Assembly (NCBI GenBank): GCA_013287095.1
Contig: JABDEJ010000002.1
Span: forward strand, 1-40,072
Direction: 5' to 3'
Source: Bacteroidota bacterium
Lineage (GTDB): Bacteria; Bacteroidota; Bacteroidia; CAILMK01
DNA length: 40,072 nt
Part shown: piece after piece, positions 26,401-35,285 of the stretch
Position numbering within the stretch: the first letter of the stretch is position 1
Layout: the number at the start of each line of letters is the position of its first letter
Made by a program: the position numbers and the translations under genes
The notes under the pieces: generated by a model
Databases searched by the model: none
Seen by the model: only the letters and a program-made list of their open reading frames with translations
Told to the model about the DNA's origin: nothing

Positions 26401-29400
26401 GAATGTATTGCCATTAGCCTTGTAGCACTGTGCGGCAGGATTGTTAAATGCTGCAACAGGAGTTGGGTTTACCGTTACCGTTACTGTATTGGAAGCAACA
26501 GATGCAATTCCATCAGTTGCCACTACATAGTAGTTGGCGTTATGGCTTAAAGAAGTTGGAGTGGCATAAGTTGAAGAATTGGCACCGCTTATAGGGCCTG
26601 CACTGCAATACCACTGATAAGTAGTGTTTGCATCACCATTGCTGGTAGCAGATAAAGTGGTGCTTGTACCTGAGCAAATAGTGGCAGTACCGGTAGTGGT
26701 AGCACTTAATATTTCTTCAGCCTGTATGGCATACGTATATGAAGAATTGTTTGGATCATTATTGTTGATCGTTACGGTAGCATCATAAGTACCTGATGTG
26801 GCTGCACTAAAGTTAACATTGAAAGTAGCAGTACCACCGTTTGCAGCTATGGTTGCAGGCAGGCTAATGCTTGTATTGTCAAAAGTAAAATTAGAAGCAT
26901 TGGCACCGCTTATGCCTATAGATGAAACAGTAAGTTGTGATGTACCCTTATTTATAATAGTATAAGTTTCACTTTCAGTTCCAGTAGTAGTCGGGCCAAA
27001 TTCAGTAACATTTGCATTTGCAGGCGTAGTTGAACCATTGGCAATGTTAGTGCTGTTACCTTGTACTTGAATATTAGGCGATACAACATTTACGGTAACC
27101 GTACTTGGTGTACCAGTACAATGGCTCGCAGAAGTTTCAGTCACTGTATAAGTAGTAGTCGAAGTAGGGCTTACAGAGATACTTGCACTGTTGGCATACG
27201 TGTTGCTGGTTCCATCAGACCACACATAGCTGTCACCACTGGTGGCTGCAGTACTAAGAGTAGATGAATTACCCAGAACGATCGTAGCTGGATTCGCTGA
27301 TGCACTTGGGGCAGGAACCGGATTTACCGTTACTGTTGCAGAAGATGTCCCCATACAACCATTCCCATCCGTTACTGTTACGGAATAGGTTGTGTTGGAA
27401 GTGGGGCTAACTGTGAGCGTTTCATTTTTAGAATTGTCTGACCATACGTATGATGAATATGATCCTGCATCAAGGATAGTCGAATTCCCGGCACAAATGG
27501 TGGCGCTGCTGATTGATGGTGATGGAGGGGTATTTACTGTTACATTTTGAGAGGCAGATGCGGTACAACCGTTTCCATCCGTAACTGTAAGTGCATAGGT
27601 TCCTGAGGCGGTTACACCAAGTGTTGAATTGGTGGTTCCATTGCTCCAGAGATATGATCCTCCACCGTTTGCGGTCAGAGTGCCGCTACCACATATAGGT
27701 GAAGGAACGCTGATTGAAGCTGTGGGAGGAGTATTTACTGTTACACTTTTAGAAGTAGAAGCAGTACAACCGGTACCAGCTGTAACGGTTACCGCATAGG
27801 TTCCTGAAGTCGATACAACAAGTGTTGAATTAGTGCTTCCATCATTCCAGAGATATTGTGCACCGCCGCTTGCAGTCAGGGTACCACTTCCGCAAATAAG
27901 TGAAGGTACACTGATTGAAGCTGTAGGAGGGGTATTTACAGTTACATTAGAAGATGCAGTCGCTTTACAACCGCCAGCTGTAACTGTTACCGCATAAGTT
28001 CCTGAAGCAGATACTGGGAGCGTTGCATTGGTAGTTCCATTGTTCCAAAGATACGTTCCACCACCGCTTGCTGTCAGGGTACCGCTTCCACACAAAGGTG
28101 AAGGTACATTGATCGAAGCTGCGGGAGAAGCGTTTACTGTTACAGTCACTGAATTTGATTTAGAACAACCCGTTGTAGGATTGGTTTCAGTTACGGTATA
28201 TGTAGTTGTTGAAGTCGGGCTTGCAGTTGGCTTGGACACCGTTGAATTGCTCAATCCCGTTGATGGGCTCCATGAATACACATCCGAACCTACTGCGGTC
28301 GCACCAACCGTCGTGGAACTTCCACTACATATTGTAGAGGGACTACCAACAGCCGCAGCGGGAAGTGCGTTTACGGTTATTTTTACTCCGGCTGAAGTTG
28401 TTGCGGTAGCGCTCTGGTTATTATTAATAATCGTTACATAATAAGTGTTAGTTGCAGTTATGCCAGTTATGTTTAATGTTGGTGAAGTAGCTCCGCTAAT
28501 ATTGACCTGGGTAACGGCTCCTTTGGACCATTGATATGTCGCGTTTGGAGCATTTGTAGCAGCTGTCACAAGCGTAACATTACTACCTGAGCAAACTGTG
28601 GCTGGTGGTGTACTGATACTGCTTGTTATGGCAATTGCTGTAATTGTATCTGAATGAGAATTTGAGCAACTCGTAGCAGGATTTGTTTCGGTTACAGTAT
28701 ATATAGACATACCAGCGGCAGTAGGGATGGAAGTAGGATTTGAAATCGTAGTGCTGCTAAGGTATGTTGAAGGTGCCCATGCATATATATCTGTACCAAC
28801 GGCCGTTGTACCAAGTTGAACAGAGGTACCAACAACAACAGTTGCATTGGGGCCTGCAACCGCTGCAGGAATAGGATTTACGCTTATGGTTACGCTATGT
28901 GTAGTGCTGCAACCAGCAAGATTGGCTTCGGTAAGAGTATAGACATTGGTAGCAGCTGTAGGAGAAACAGTTGGGTTAGACATTGTGGAAGTATAGCCAA
29001 CAGGGCTGCTTGTCCATGAATAAGTATCCCCAAAAACGGATGCTGCGCCAATTGTTGCAGATTGACCAGCACAAATTACCTGGTTGTTCCCAACATTAGC
29101 GATAGGATAAGCCAGTATCTGGAAAGACAGGGCAGTAGGGGCGCCAATAACAGTGCCGGTAAAACCAACAGCATCACTTGCTTCTATGCGGAGTTTAAAA
29201 TTGCCTCCCGTTACGCCTGCAGGCAGTGTCACAGATATGGTGTTACTACCTGTAGCATTAACAGCAGCTATACCAGGAGAATAAGATCCACTGAAATTAC
29301 CATTAGCATCTGACAGATCTACAGAAAATACGTTGTCAGAATTATAAGAACCGGTGGCAAAAATAGGCACTGATATTGTTGCACCAACGCAAACCGCGCT

Positions 29401-30507
29401 CCCAGTAGTGGTTGTGGCTATGCTGTTTGTAAACTCAATCCCTGGAGTTGAGGTAGGAGCTGATGCTGAATATTGACGAACACGTATCCATGTAGCATCA
29501 AAATCAGAAAAACCGCTACCGCTGCTAAGTACACCAAATTCAACTTTTACGGCTGAAGTTATAGTCTGGTGATTGTCATTGCCCGTGTAGGCTCCACCTG
29601 GCCAGTAAGCATATTCTTGTCCACTTTGTGGCCATGCGATACCGTATGTTCCTGCTGGGAAACCAGAGGTAGTAGGAGTAGAATTTAATTGGCCATTACC
29701 GGAAAAGCCATAAGACGAAAATGAACCTGAACCAGAAGAGGCACCATTAAAATTGATATATGAGTTTGATGAATCATATAGGGCATAACCTGCTGCACCA
29801 TTAACAATCGCCATACCTATGTCTCCACCGGTACCCTTATCATTTGAATTATTTGTTAGGTTTGATTCCAAAATTACTGCGCCTGTGAAGCTTTTTACAG
29901 AAACCATATCAGTAGATGATGCACCAATGGTACCTTTAATATTAAGGTCAGCTGGGTATCCCGTAGAAAACGATGGGACATTACTACCAGATGTAAAAGT
30001 ATAAGGAGTACTGCTCGAATTATTGGTAGTCCATTTGTTTGGGTCGGCAATTGCATGGCCGGCTCCATTGATTGATGAAACTGTAAAGTCGTCAAACAGG
30101 TCAAATGTATTGTCGCCGCTTGAAACGGGACTGGTCATTGAAGAATTACCATAATACATGTTGATTGTTTGGGTGCCATTTGCCACAATGGTGTTAGTCT
30201 TAACCCAAATTACGCATTTTGATGTCCCAAATGTTGCTGGATCAATCCAATAAGGCAAATTAGTGCAATTCCCGTCTGCAAACCGAATATCGGTTCCATT
30301 AGGTTGCATGTGACCGATTGATACAAGATTGGCTGTGTTGCTTAAGTCTACCTCAACCTGGAATCCTGTAAAACCGCCGGAACTGCTGTTGCTCACCGTT
30401 ACGGGAACGACATAGCTCCATGCAGAGTTGCATTGCGCTTTAGCTGCAAAGCTTCCCAACAATAGGAAGGCGATGGCTAAGAATCTGGTAAAAATTTTCG
30501 TTTTCAT
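20422..30507 (-). CDS. Giant 3361-residue multidomain T9SS surface protein (DUF2341, LamG-like, Ig/PKD-like and HYDIN-like domains)
   Basis: Signal peptide residues 1-24 (ending AAKA). About 28-121 is a DUF2341 domain (WSYVVPVTVSN, then IRFADGNCTNLPYWI, then INMYYGN). About 125-355 is LamG/ConA-like (FDLFDDF). Then come many Ig/PKD-like beta-sandwiches of the form ...YTVTETN..CS.S.SVTVTVNP. Residues ~793-1066 hold four ~65-residue units (SI.VPS.ICGSGTLTA in three). HYDIN-like (choice-of-anchor D) domains lie at ~1143-1265 and, three in tandem, at ~2020-2390 (DFG.TTTG, YTI.N.G..PL). A duplicated ~170-residue block with Asp-rich loops sits at ~2700-2950, a Cys-rich segment at ~3139-3272, and a T9SS sorting domain at ~3276-3361 (ISIYPNPFN). 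No catalytic motif is seen. A very long surface adhesin or gliding-associated protein is inferred. Confidence 0.92.
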   Translation of the reverse strand: MKTKIFTRFLAIAFLLLGSFAAKAQCNSAWSYVVPVTVSNSSSGGFTGFQVEVDLSNTANLVSIGHMQPNGTDIRFADGNCTNLPYWIDPATFGTSKCVIWVKTNTIVANGTQTINMYYGNSSMTSPVSSGDNTFDLFDDFTVSSINGAGHAIADPNKWTTNNSSSTPYTFTSGSNVPSFSTGYPADLNIKGTIGASSTDMVSVKSFTGAVILESNLTNNSNDKGTGGDIGMAIVNGAAGYALYDSSNSYINFNGASSGSGSFSSYGFSGNGQLNSTPTTSGFPAGTYGIAWPQSGQEYAYWPGGAYTGNDNHQTITSAVKVEFGVLSSGSGFSDFDATWIRVRQYSASAPTSTPGIEFTNSIATTTTGSAVCVGATISVPIFATGSYNSDNVFSVDLSDANGNFSGSYSPGIAAVNATGSNTISVTLPAGVTGGNFKLRIEASDAVGFTGTVIGAPTALSFQILAYPIANVGNNQVICAGQSATIGAASVFGDTYSWTSSPVGYTSTMSNPTVSPTAATNVYTLTEANLAGCSTTHSVTISVNPIPAAVAGPNATVVVGTSVQLGTTAVGTDIYAWAPSTYLSSTTISNPTSIPTAAGMSIYTVTETNPATSCSNSHSDTITAIAITSSISTPPATVCSGSNVTLVTAATNAPNATYQWSKGAVTQVNISGATSPTLNITGITATNTYYVTIINNNQSATATTSAGVKITVNALPAAAVGSPSTICSGSSTTVGATAVGSDVYSWSPSTGLSNSTVSKPTASPTSTTTYTVTETNPTTGCSKSNSVTVTVNASPAASINVPSPLCGSGTLTASGGGTYLWNNGTTNATLPVSASGTYAVTVTAGGCKATASSNVTVNTPPTASISVPSLICGSGTLTASGGAQYLWNDGSTNSTLVVSTSGTYAVTVTAGTGCTASTSKSVTVNTPPTASISVPSPICGSGTLTANGGGSYLWSNGTTNSTLGVTASGTYALTVTDGNGCTASASQNVTVNTPPSPSISSATICAGNSTILDAGSYSSYVWSDNSKNETLTVSPTSNTTYSVTVTDGNGCMGTSSATVTVNPVPAPSASANPATIVLGNSSTLSTAATSGDSYVWSDGTSNTYANSASISVSPTSTTTYTVTETSASHCTGTPSTVTVNVVSPNIQVQGNSTNIANGSTTPANANVTEFGPTTTGTESETYTIINKGTSQLTVSSIGISGANASNFTFDNTSISLPATIAANGGTATFNVNFSAATSGTYDATVTINNNDPNNSSYTYAIQAEEILSATTTGTATICSGTSTTLSATSNGDANTTYQWYCSAGPISGANSSTYATPTSLSHNANYYVVATDGIASVASNTVTVTVNPTPVAAFNNPAAQCYKANGNTFNFTDASTVSSGSVTKWSWGYNNGQFSSTAQNPGFTSNSAGTYPVTLSVTSDQGCPSATVTGSVTVNPLPVTIVNNATIVVGSNVNLGSASNNTSDMYSWSGSNIFNPNSSNPTAQPVSMSTAVSTFTYTVTETTPASCSATTTVTVTVNPLTISISGNSSVCVGGSSVLTASTDGPNVQWYLNGSPISGATGSTYTATVAGNYSASTTNGNRNAFSNSINFVINPNATAVIGGGGSLCGSGTGVISMTILAGQGVSYTFHYTQNGVQQTQTGSGNGVGVGSYNNITTTQVFVPVSLTVSSGCPTSVSGGATITVNPIPAAYAGNSHGVFAGTSVTIGTTAVGSDTYSWSDGSSVISTSSEITVTPTTQTTYTLTEKTPAGCSASNSVQIGVVALPVITPETTTSLCQGGSVILDATNYGANANANYQWYFGSSSNLALATAISGATSISYTANASGYYFVNAYGGNPVISGYSTGTLVTVNPLPTATISGGTSVCAGQPVPAIGIDVENTGNASWSLVYYDGNSDQTITGTHPGGVNIIPSGTATTTYTLVSLKETSGAGCSSNPSGSTTMTINPLPAPNATATPATIVLGNPSTLSTGDPSGNTYTWTGSDGFSSTLATPSVSPASTTTYTVTETSAAGCVGTPSTVTVTVDFPNIDIQGLNAISTSNDIPDGSTTVSPNNNTDFGSTTTGTATEQYTIYNTGTSPLYVSGISFSGGNASNFKLSASSAGAYTIAANGSATFNVNFTASTAGPYSTYVVVTSNDPDEGSYNYAITANYILPAMDVQDLSNDDIANKSTSASTSNNTDFGPTTTGSETETYTIYNNGNAPLVVSSIGFSSSNFTLDAASAGSYTIAANSSANFTVDFNAAAAGTYNATVTLVNNDPNNKPYTFAIAAEYILPAINVQGNNTNIANGSGTPSASNATDFGVNTGAASETYTIFNNGTAPLTVSGITTGGTNGTNYSVGALSYPFSVPANGGTATFTVYFTASSAGAYPATVTISNSDLKNGNGSYSYAITAEDVPTPVITGTNNFCAGGSTVLTCAASETNYQWYNGSTKISGATGSSYTATAAGSYYVVSTIGSSVSSNTIAVSVNPLPTAKFTVSAPQCYNVNGNTFTFTDGSSVSGGNITDNEWTFGWANGVGSGTPTTYTYGATGTFNVTETVTSNMGCTATATGTAVVYPTPGNNAGSNQTINSGSSATIGAPAVSGDIYAWTSSPSGFTSAVANPTVNPTVTTTYTLTEKNANGCSVTNTVTITVNPTNLPKVTPNGPTTFCPGGSVTLSTSGSGCQSGTKYQWYNGTTKITGATSSSYVATAAGTYYVTVTNGNTTATSLGTTVTLKAVPTETAGANQTICGGTYATLSTTAVTGDSYTWYINDEPNGTPDYNSDDLVGTGASVKVKPSATTQYFLIATNGTCAETTSVSITVLAAPTANAGSNQNVCAGTTVTLGAASGCSKNTSNTSFTYSWTSNPAGFTSTALNPTVTAATTTTYTLTVSNGTCSATSSVTVTVKASPTETAGSDQTICAGGSATLSTTSVSGHSYTWYINSMPQEKMDWDRDDLAGTGPSVTVKPSATTNYFLIATNGTCAETTSVNVIVIAAPTANAGGNKAICSGSSTTIGSSCSTTGLTFAWTSSPVGFTSASANPVVSPTVNTTYYLTVSNSNGCKATSSMSVSVSSFTSTPTITASGPTTFCNGGSVKLSSSLTGCGYTYSWSNQNGPILGCGSNSATITVTTSGTYYVTVTNAGGCSKTSAGVTVTVNPTPKLTVCGDQSYNYGYDNCPTISASCDQKNGSFNWCNGSSCVSKSASCSVNPSQNTTYNCTVTTNGCQSAPETCNVFVRDVHCYDNNNNDYNNKCSICYYNSSKKQWSKTTINKCDANNDIKSGNYQFGDCGSGDNLADQSDDISIYPNPFNTITNIRINFVQDEQVKVDVVSMEGRIISTVFEGNVSSGMPYSFTFDGSAYMSGIYMVRIISGNSVQVRKIDLLKN
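27310..28135 (-). repeat. Four ~65-codon tandem units inside the giant gene
   Basis: Successive units share PSPICGSGTLTA, YLW.(N/D)G(T/S)TN.TL, SGTYAVTVT and the joint TVNTPP. The first three are close copies; the fourth is a diverged relative (ATICAGNSTILDAG). At DNA level the period is about 195-200 bases and the frame is kept. Confidence 0.75.
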
Positions 30508-30673
30508 AATAATAAAGGTTTTTAACTTTTAGATTGTTTGTTTTAAATTATTCTTTAGTGTAGCTGTTTGTGTGCGTGTTATAAAAGAAGAAGGGGCGTT
30601 CACGGCATATAATAGCTGTGCGCCCTTGTAAGAAAAGCCTGATTGACCAAATACTTGAATCCCCAAAACATTA

Positions 30674-30681
30674 CAAATGTA
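30674..30681 (-). promoter_or_regulatory. Candidate -7 element TACATTTG for the giant T9SS gene
   Basis: Reverse-strand TACATTTG fits TAnnTTTG; a TTTC 17 bases upstream (30702-30699) could be an imperfect -33 box. It would give a leader of about 160 bases, similar to that of the neighbouring T9SS gene. Confidence 0.4.
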
Positions 30682-30838
30682 AGATTTTTGGGTGTTATGA
30701 AAAGAAATAAATTGTGAAACAGCCTCGATTCTTAACATTTCGTTAATAATAGAGGTCATAAAAGAAGAAAAGAAAGAAACCAAACCCCTCAGATAAGATG
30801 TAAGGTTCATCTCATTTTTGAAAGTTTCAGAAAAGCTG

Positions 30839-30931
30839 TCTATCGGTTTCATCAATTCTCGGTTTTAAATTACGGCTCAAACTTAGCGCGCTTCTTATTA
30901 CCGCAATTTTTAATGTGATGAAACCGATAGA
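30839..30931. repeat. 16-bp perfect inverted repeat TCTATCGGTTTCATCA / TGATGAAACCGATAGA
   Basis: Arms at 30839-30854 and 30916-30931 enclose 61 bases. Each arm, read outward, contains an ATG followed by Lys-Pro-Ile codons. No second pair was seen in the window. Confidence 0.65.
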
Positions 30932-31068
30932 AAAAATGACGAACGTCAGAATCCGGTTGATGAACGGTTTTGGTGAGGGACGAAATGACATGCCATACCT
31001 CCCGACGGGTCAGACCATGAGGCAGACCTTTATGGGGCAAAAGGTTTAAAAATAGATATTAAGACAGG

Positions 31069-31662
31069 TTATTTGTAAATGACTTTCTCAGTCAGAGGCA
31101 CAGCCCTTTTGCCTTCTTTCGCAGGTTCATCCGTATAACCGAAGTAAATAAAACCAAGTACATGGTCTTCCTCAGCGAGGTTGAAATATTCCTTCATGGG
31201 GTCTTTGTGAGCCATTCCTCCGGTGTTCCACATGGCAGAAATTCCGAGGGCTGCGGCACCCAATAAGACGTTCTCAATGGAGGCAGAAGCAGAGGCTATT
31301 TCCTCAATGAGCGGGATCTTTGGGTTGGATCCACGCTTCATAACAGCCACCACAAGATGAGAGGCCAGGCCCCCTTTATGGAGTATGTTTTCGTAGGTAG
31401 CAGGGTTATAAGTCTCTTCCGGGCTATGGGCTTTGTACATTTCTGCATGGGTCCGGCAGAAATCTTTCAGGGGTTGGCCGGTGTAAACAAAAAAGCGCCA
31501 GGGTTCCGTCCTTCCATGGGTGGGTGCCCAGTCGGCCAGAGCGGTTAGTTGTTCAAAGATGTCGGCAGGAATTTGTTTGCCGTTCATGGCTTCAGGCTTT
31601 AGGGTGCGCCTGTTTTCTATAATGGATTTCAGGATTTCGAAGTTGTCGTTATTTGCAGTCAT
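31069..31662 (-). CDS. Nitroreductase-family FMN oxidoreductase (YdjA-like)
   Basis: From the ATG at 31662 the product has 197 residues. Family features are the N-terminal FMN-binding ENRRTLKPEAM, WAPTHGRTEPWRFFVYTG (closely like YdjA of E. coli), the helix SASASIENVLLGAAALGISAMWNTG with the WxxG flavin contact, and VLGFIYFGY. It probably reduces nitroaromatics, quinones or similar acceptors with NAD(P)H; the natural substrate is unknown. The frame is open to 31734, but that would overlap the divergent hutU start. TACCTTTG followed directly by CCGC and the ATG indicates a promoter with practically no leader. Confidence 0.92.
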   Translation of the reverse strand: MTANNDNFEILKSIIENRRTLKPEAMNGKQIPADIFEQLTALADWAPTHGRTEPWRFFVYTGQPLKDFCRTHAEMYKAHSPEETYNPATYENILHKGGLASHLVVAVMKRGSNPKIPLIEEIASASASIENVLLGAAALGISAMWNTGGMAHKDPMKEYFNLAEEDHVLGFIYFGYTDEPAKEGKRAVPLTEKVIYK

Positions 31663-31666
31663 GCGG

Positions 31667-31674
31667 CAAAGGTA
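31667..31674 (-). promoter_or_regulatory. Candidate -7 element TACCTTTG immediately before the nitroreductase gene
   Basis: Reverse-strand TACCTTTG fits TAnnTTTG; only CCGC separates it from the ATG at 31662. The exporter gene at 4557 shows the same TTTGCCGCAT context. Confidence 0.45.
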
Positions 31675-31725
31675 GGGCTGTAATGACTGAAATTTGACGA
31701 AATTTGCCAAATTATTAAAAGGACC

Positions 31726-33414
<1,689 letters not shown>

Positions 33415-33534
33415 TCAATGATCAGTTAACAATGACCAATTATCAATTATCAATGATCAATGATCCATTGTGTGTCACCCAATTAACACATCATCACATT
33501 GGCACATCATCAAATTTCTTCAGGAATTTACAGT
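33415..33534. repeat. Low-complexity intergenic repeats (ATCAATGATC and CACATCATCACATTG types)
   Basis: The 120 bases between the hutU and HTH stop codons consist of short repeated words: ATGATCAATGATCAGTTAAC, ACCAATTATCAATTATCAAT, then ACACATCATCACATTGGCAC. The same word types recur at 2843-2947, 15096-15136 and 34440-34470. Confidence 0.55.
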
Positions 33535-34341
33535 TTATTTGCTTTCGTTGAGTGGATTAGGTGTCATATCCGGGTTGACACTTGTACCAAAAGGTAAACC
33601 CTTTGAAATTTGCGTATCGCTATCGTTTTGATCCACAGTGTTTAAAGACAACGCACCACTTTTGTCATTCCGACCCAAGGAGGAATCTAATTCTTCATTC
33701 AGATCGAGAAGCGCTTCGAGTTGGGCGCGCTGGTCTGGCAGCAGTCCGTTCAGTTTTTCTTCAGTAATGAATAGGCCGTTGATCCTGAAGAAATTATTTT
33801 GTTGGTTGAGGTATGGCTGTGTCCGCCTTTCGGCCCTCGATACCGTTTCTATAAAAACCTTCGCGGCACGGATATCCCCCAGCAAGGCCATCGACAGCAT
33901 TTTTTCCGTCACTTTCATCTTCATCAGGCGCATGGTTTCCGCTTGTTCTATATAGCTGGGATGCGCGCGATATGCCTTCAGGTGTTTATTAATCGTTTGC
34001 CTGCTATAACCCGTTTTGGCTGCCAAAACCGCCTGGGTAGGCATGGCAGCATTTTCTTGCAGATAGCCCGCAATGGCAGTGCATACATTGGCATGGTGGT
34101 GTTCCCAGGTATCCAGTTTTGCATCCGCATCTGGTGCCAGCATTGCGAGCCGGGACGACAATAATTTTCGTTCCCGTGGCTGACAATGTACCAGCCTCGC
34201 GCGGAGAAACCTGCGCACCTTAGCCTTTTGGTACTCATTGAGATGGGAAATGATCGCCGGTGAAAAGTCATCCTGCATTACCAGTTCATGCATGGTGACA
34301 GGAGTGAGACGCAGCGGATGTTTTTTGGGAAATGTTTTCAT
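33535..34341 (-). CDS. Helix-turn-helix DNA-binding protein, possibly terminase-small-subunit-like
   Basis: The 268-residue protein is highly charged and helical. Residues about 97-125 form an HTH (AMPTQAVLAAKTGYSRQTIN, then KHLKAY). It is followed by VTEKMLSMALLGDIRAAKVF (about 149-168), a helix typical of phage terminase small subunits and phBC6A51-type HTH proteins, where it supports oligomerisation. The tail from about 215 is disordered and includes a translated intergenic repeat (33661-33690). No phage genes are nearby, so a packaging role is not supported; a transcription factor or domesticated phage remnant is possible. It sits alone between repeat-rich spacers. Confidence 0.7.
   Translation of the reverse strand: MKTFPKKHPLRLTPVTMHELVMQDDFSPAIISHLNEYQKAKVRRFLRARLVHCQPRERKLLSSRLAMLAPDADAKLDTWEHHHANVCTAIAGYLQENAAMPTQAVLAAKTGYSRQTINKHLKAYRAHPSYIEQAETMRLMKMKVTEKMLSMALLGDIRAAKVFIETVSRAERRTQPYLNQQNNFFRINGLFITEEKLNGLLPDQRAQLEALLDLNEELDSSLGRNDKSGALSLNTVDQNDSDTQISKGLPFGTSVNPDMTPNPLNESK
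33661..33690. repeat. Translated GTCATTCCGA...GGAATCT repeat in the HTH protein tail
   Basis: TTGTCATTCCGACCCAAGG followed by AGGAATCT matches a repeat type that is widespread between bacterial genes. On the reverse strand it encodes about residues 218-227 (DSSLGRNDK). Confidence 0.6.
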
Positions 34342-34954
34342 GGGATAAAGTGTGATTTGTGATTTGAATCCGAAGGCTTAAGATAGTAAATTGGTAATTG
34401 GTAATTCCTGCCCGAACCGAAACGGCAAGCTCGGGCGGGGATCATTGATAATTGGTCATTGATCATTTCTTTCCTGACGCCTGTCCCCTGACTCCTGACG
34501 CCTGTTTAATATACATATATAGCGAGACCCCAAAGTGGGTGGGTGTTATTTAAAAATATTTTTTAACTTATATTTATTCAATGAGTTATAAAGGAATATT
34601 TTTTCGGATTTGTCGTCAATTTTTTGCCCTGACCCTAAAGGGAACCTCTGATAGTTCTATTGTGAATTTCTTTCGGGTGACCTAAACGATAAAAACCATC
34701 AGAGAAAATTTATCGATAGTTCCCTTTTAGGGTCAGGGCTATGGCTGCGATAACAAAAACATCAAATTCTTCTCGCACTCCGCTCTTTCAAAACAATTAC
34801 CGCTCTCCATACGTCTTACATAGATCCGGGAGATTTCCATCTCTGGCGCACTCTATGTTGCAGCCCTGTTTCGAGTAGTTTTCTGTCTTTCTATCGTCTT
34901 TTACATCAATTCGTTAACGATTTCTATTTCTTTATATTCGACTAAAAACAAAAC
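34342..34954. other. Repeat-rich intergenic region before the small secreted protein
   Basis: The 613 bases hold no supported gene. They contain ATTGGTAATTGGTAATTCC and GATCATTGATAATTGGTCAT low-complexity repeats (34390-34470), CCTGACGCCTGTCCCCTGAC-type direct repeats (34475-34505), a 130-bp-type inverted-repeat element (34626-34739), and the presumed promoter of the gene at 34955 (a near match, TATATTCG, at 34933-34940). Confidence 0.6.
34626..34739. repeat. Inverted-repeat element, copy B (related to 15643-15772)
   Basis: GCCCTGACCCTAAAGGGAAC (34626-34645) pairs with GTTCCC...GGGTCAGGGC (34719-34739) with one extra base. The interior (73 bases) is almost as long as in copy A. In inverted alignment it shares TTTCTTTCG and ATCG-GATAGTTCCC-like sequence. 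The right end continues TATGGC like copy A; the left end lacks it. Confidence 0.8.
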
Positions 34955-35161
34955 ATGAAAAATTTATTAAAAACACTTTTCGTAGTTGCAGCGGCCATTA
35001 GCATCACAGCAACCAATGCACAAACCGAAAGGACCAAAGAAGTAAAGGACACCAAAACCAAAAAAGGGGTTACCACCACCAAAAAAACGGTGACGGAATC
35101 CACCAATGGCAAGAGGACCAAAAAAACGGTTACAAAATCAACTGAAATTCAACCGAAATAG
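34955..35161 (+). CDS. Small secreted Lys/Thr-rich protein
   Basis: The 68-residue product has a clear signal peptide (MKNLLKTLFVVAAAISITATN, cleaved near TNA-Q). The mature part of about 46 residues is almost entirely Lys, Thr, Glu and Val and contains two related segments, KGVTTTKKTVTEST and GKRTKKTVTKSTE. It is strongly basic and probably disordered, and would be periplasmic or extracellular. No family is recognised. A good terminator follows. Confidence 0.75.
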   Translation: MKNLLKTLFVVAAAISITATNAQTERTKEVKDTKTKKGVTTTKKTVTESTNGKRTKKTVTKSTEIQPK

Positions 35162-35193
35162 TTTTTTGATTGTATCACAATCAGCAGCTTTAT

Positions 35194-35227
35194 CAAACCC
35201 CGATGGAAACGTTGGGGTTTGCTTTTT
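35194..35227 (+). terminator. Rho-independent terminator of the small secreted protein
   Basis: CAAACCCC, a 12-base loop and GGGGTTTG form an 8-bp stem followed by CTTTTT, starting 33 bases after the stop codon. Confidence 0.8.
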
Positions 35228-35242
35228 ATATAGGTGGGTTAT

Positions 35243-35285
35243 CGTCATCCTATGTTTACAAAAGACTTTGCAAACATAGATGACG
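35243..35285. repeat. CGTCATCCTAT hairpin family, copy 2
   Basis: CGTCATCCTATGTTTACAAA, loop agac, and TTTGCAAACATAGATGACG form an imperfect hairpin (one mismatch, one bulge). Compared with copy 1 a T-A pair is replaced by G-C, which preserves pairing. Confidence 0.75.

Larger units (their letters stand above)
30508..31068. other. Intergenic region upstream of the giant gene
   Basis: The 561 bases contain the presumed leader and promoter of the giant gene and a 16-bp inverted repeat at 30839-30931. A reverse frame (30529-30855, 108 codons) starts upstream of the candidate promoter, lies across it, has no signal peptide or recognisable domain, and is probably not a gene. A 43-codon forward frame from 30919 to 31050 (MKPIEKMTNVRIRLMNGFGE) is likewise unsupported. 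Confidence 0.55.

Noticed and set aside
27310..28135. Regularly spaced ~200-bp repeats that might look like a CRISPR array or satellite DNA
   Set aside because: They are in-frame coding repeats of the giant surface protein with protein-level conservation and no unique spacers.
28028..28441. Forward frame containing PLPHKGEGTL, resembling the translated CTCTCC repeat
   Set aside because: It is an antisense reading of the Ig-like repeats; the DNA does not contain the CTCTCC/GGAGAG palindrome.
30529..30855. Reverse-strand frame of 108 codons just upstream of the giant gene
   Set aside because: It runs across the candidate promoter and leader of the giant gene, has no signal peptide, domain or ribosome binding site, and its composition looks non-coding.
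33535..34341. Prophage or packaging locus suggested by the terminase-like HTH protein
   Set aside because: No portal, large terminase, capsid, integrase or attachment repeats occur nearby; hutU and a small secreted gene flank it.
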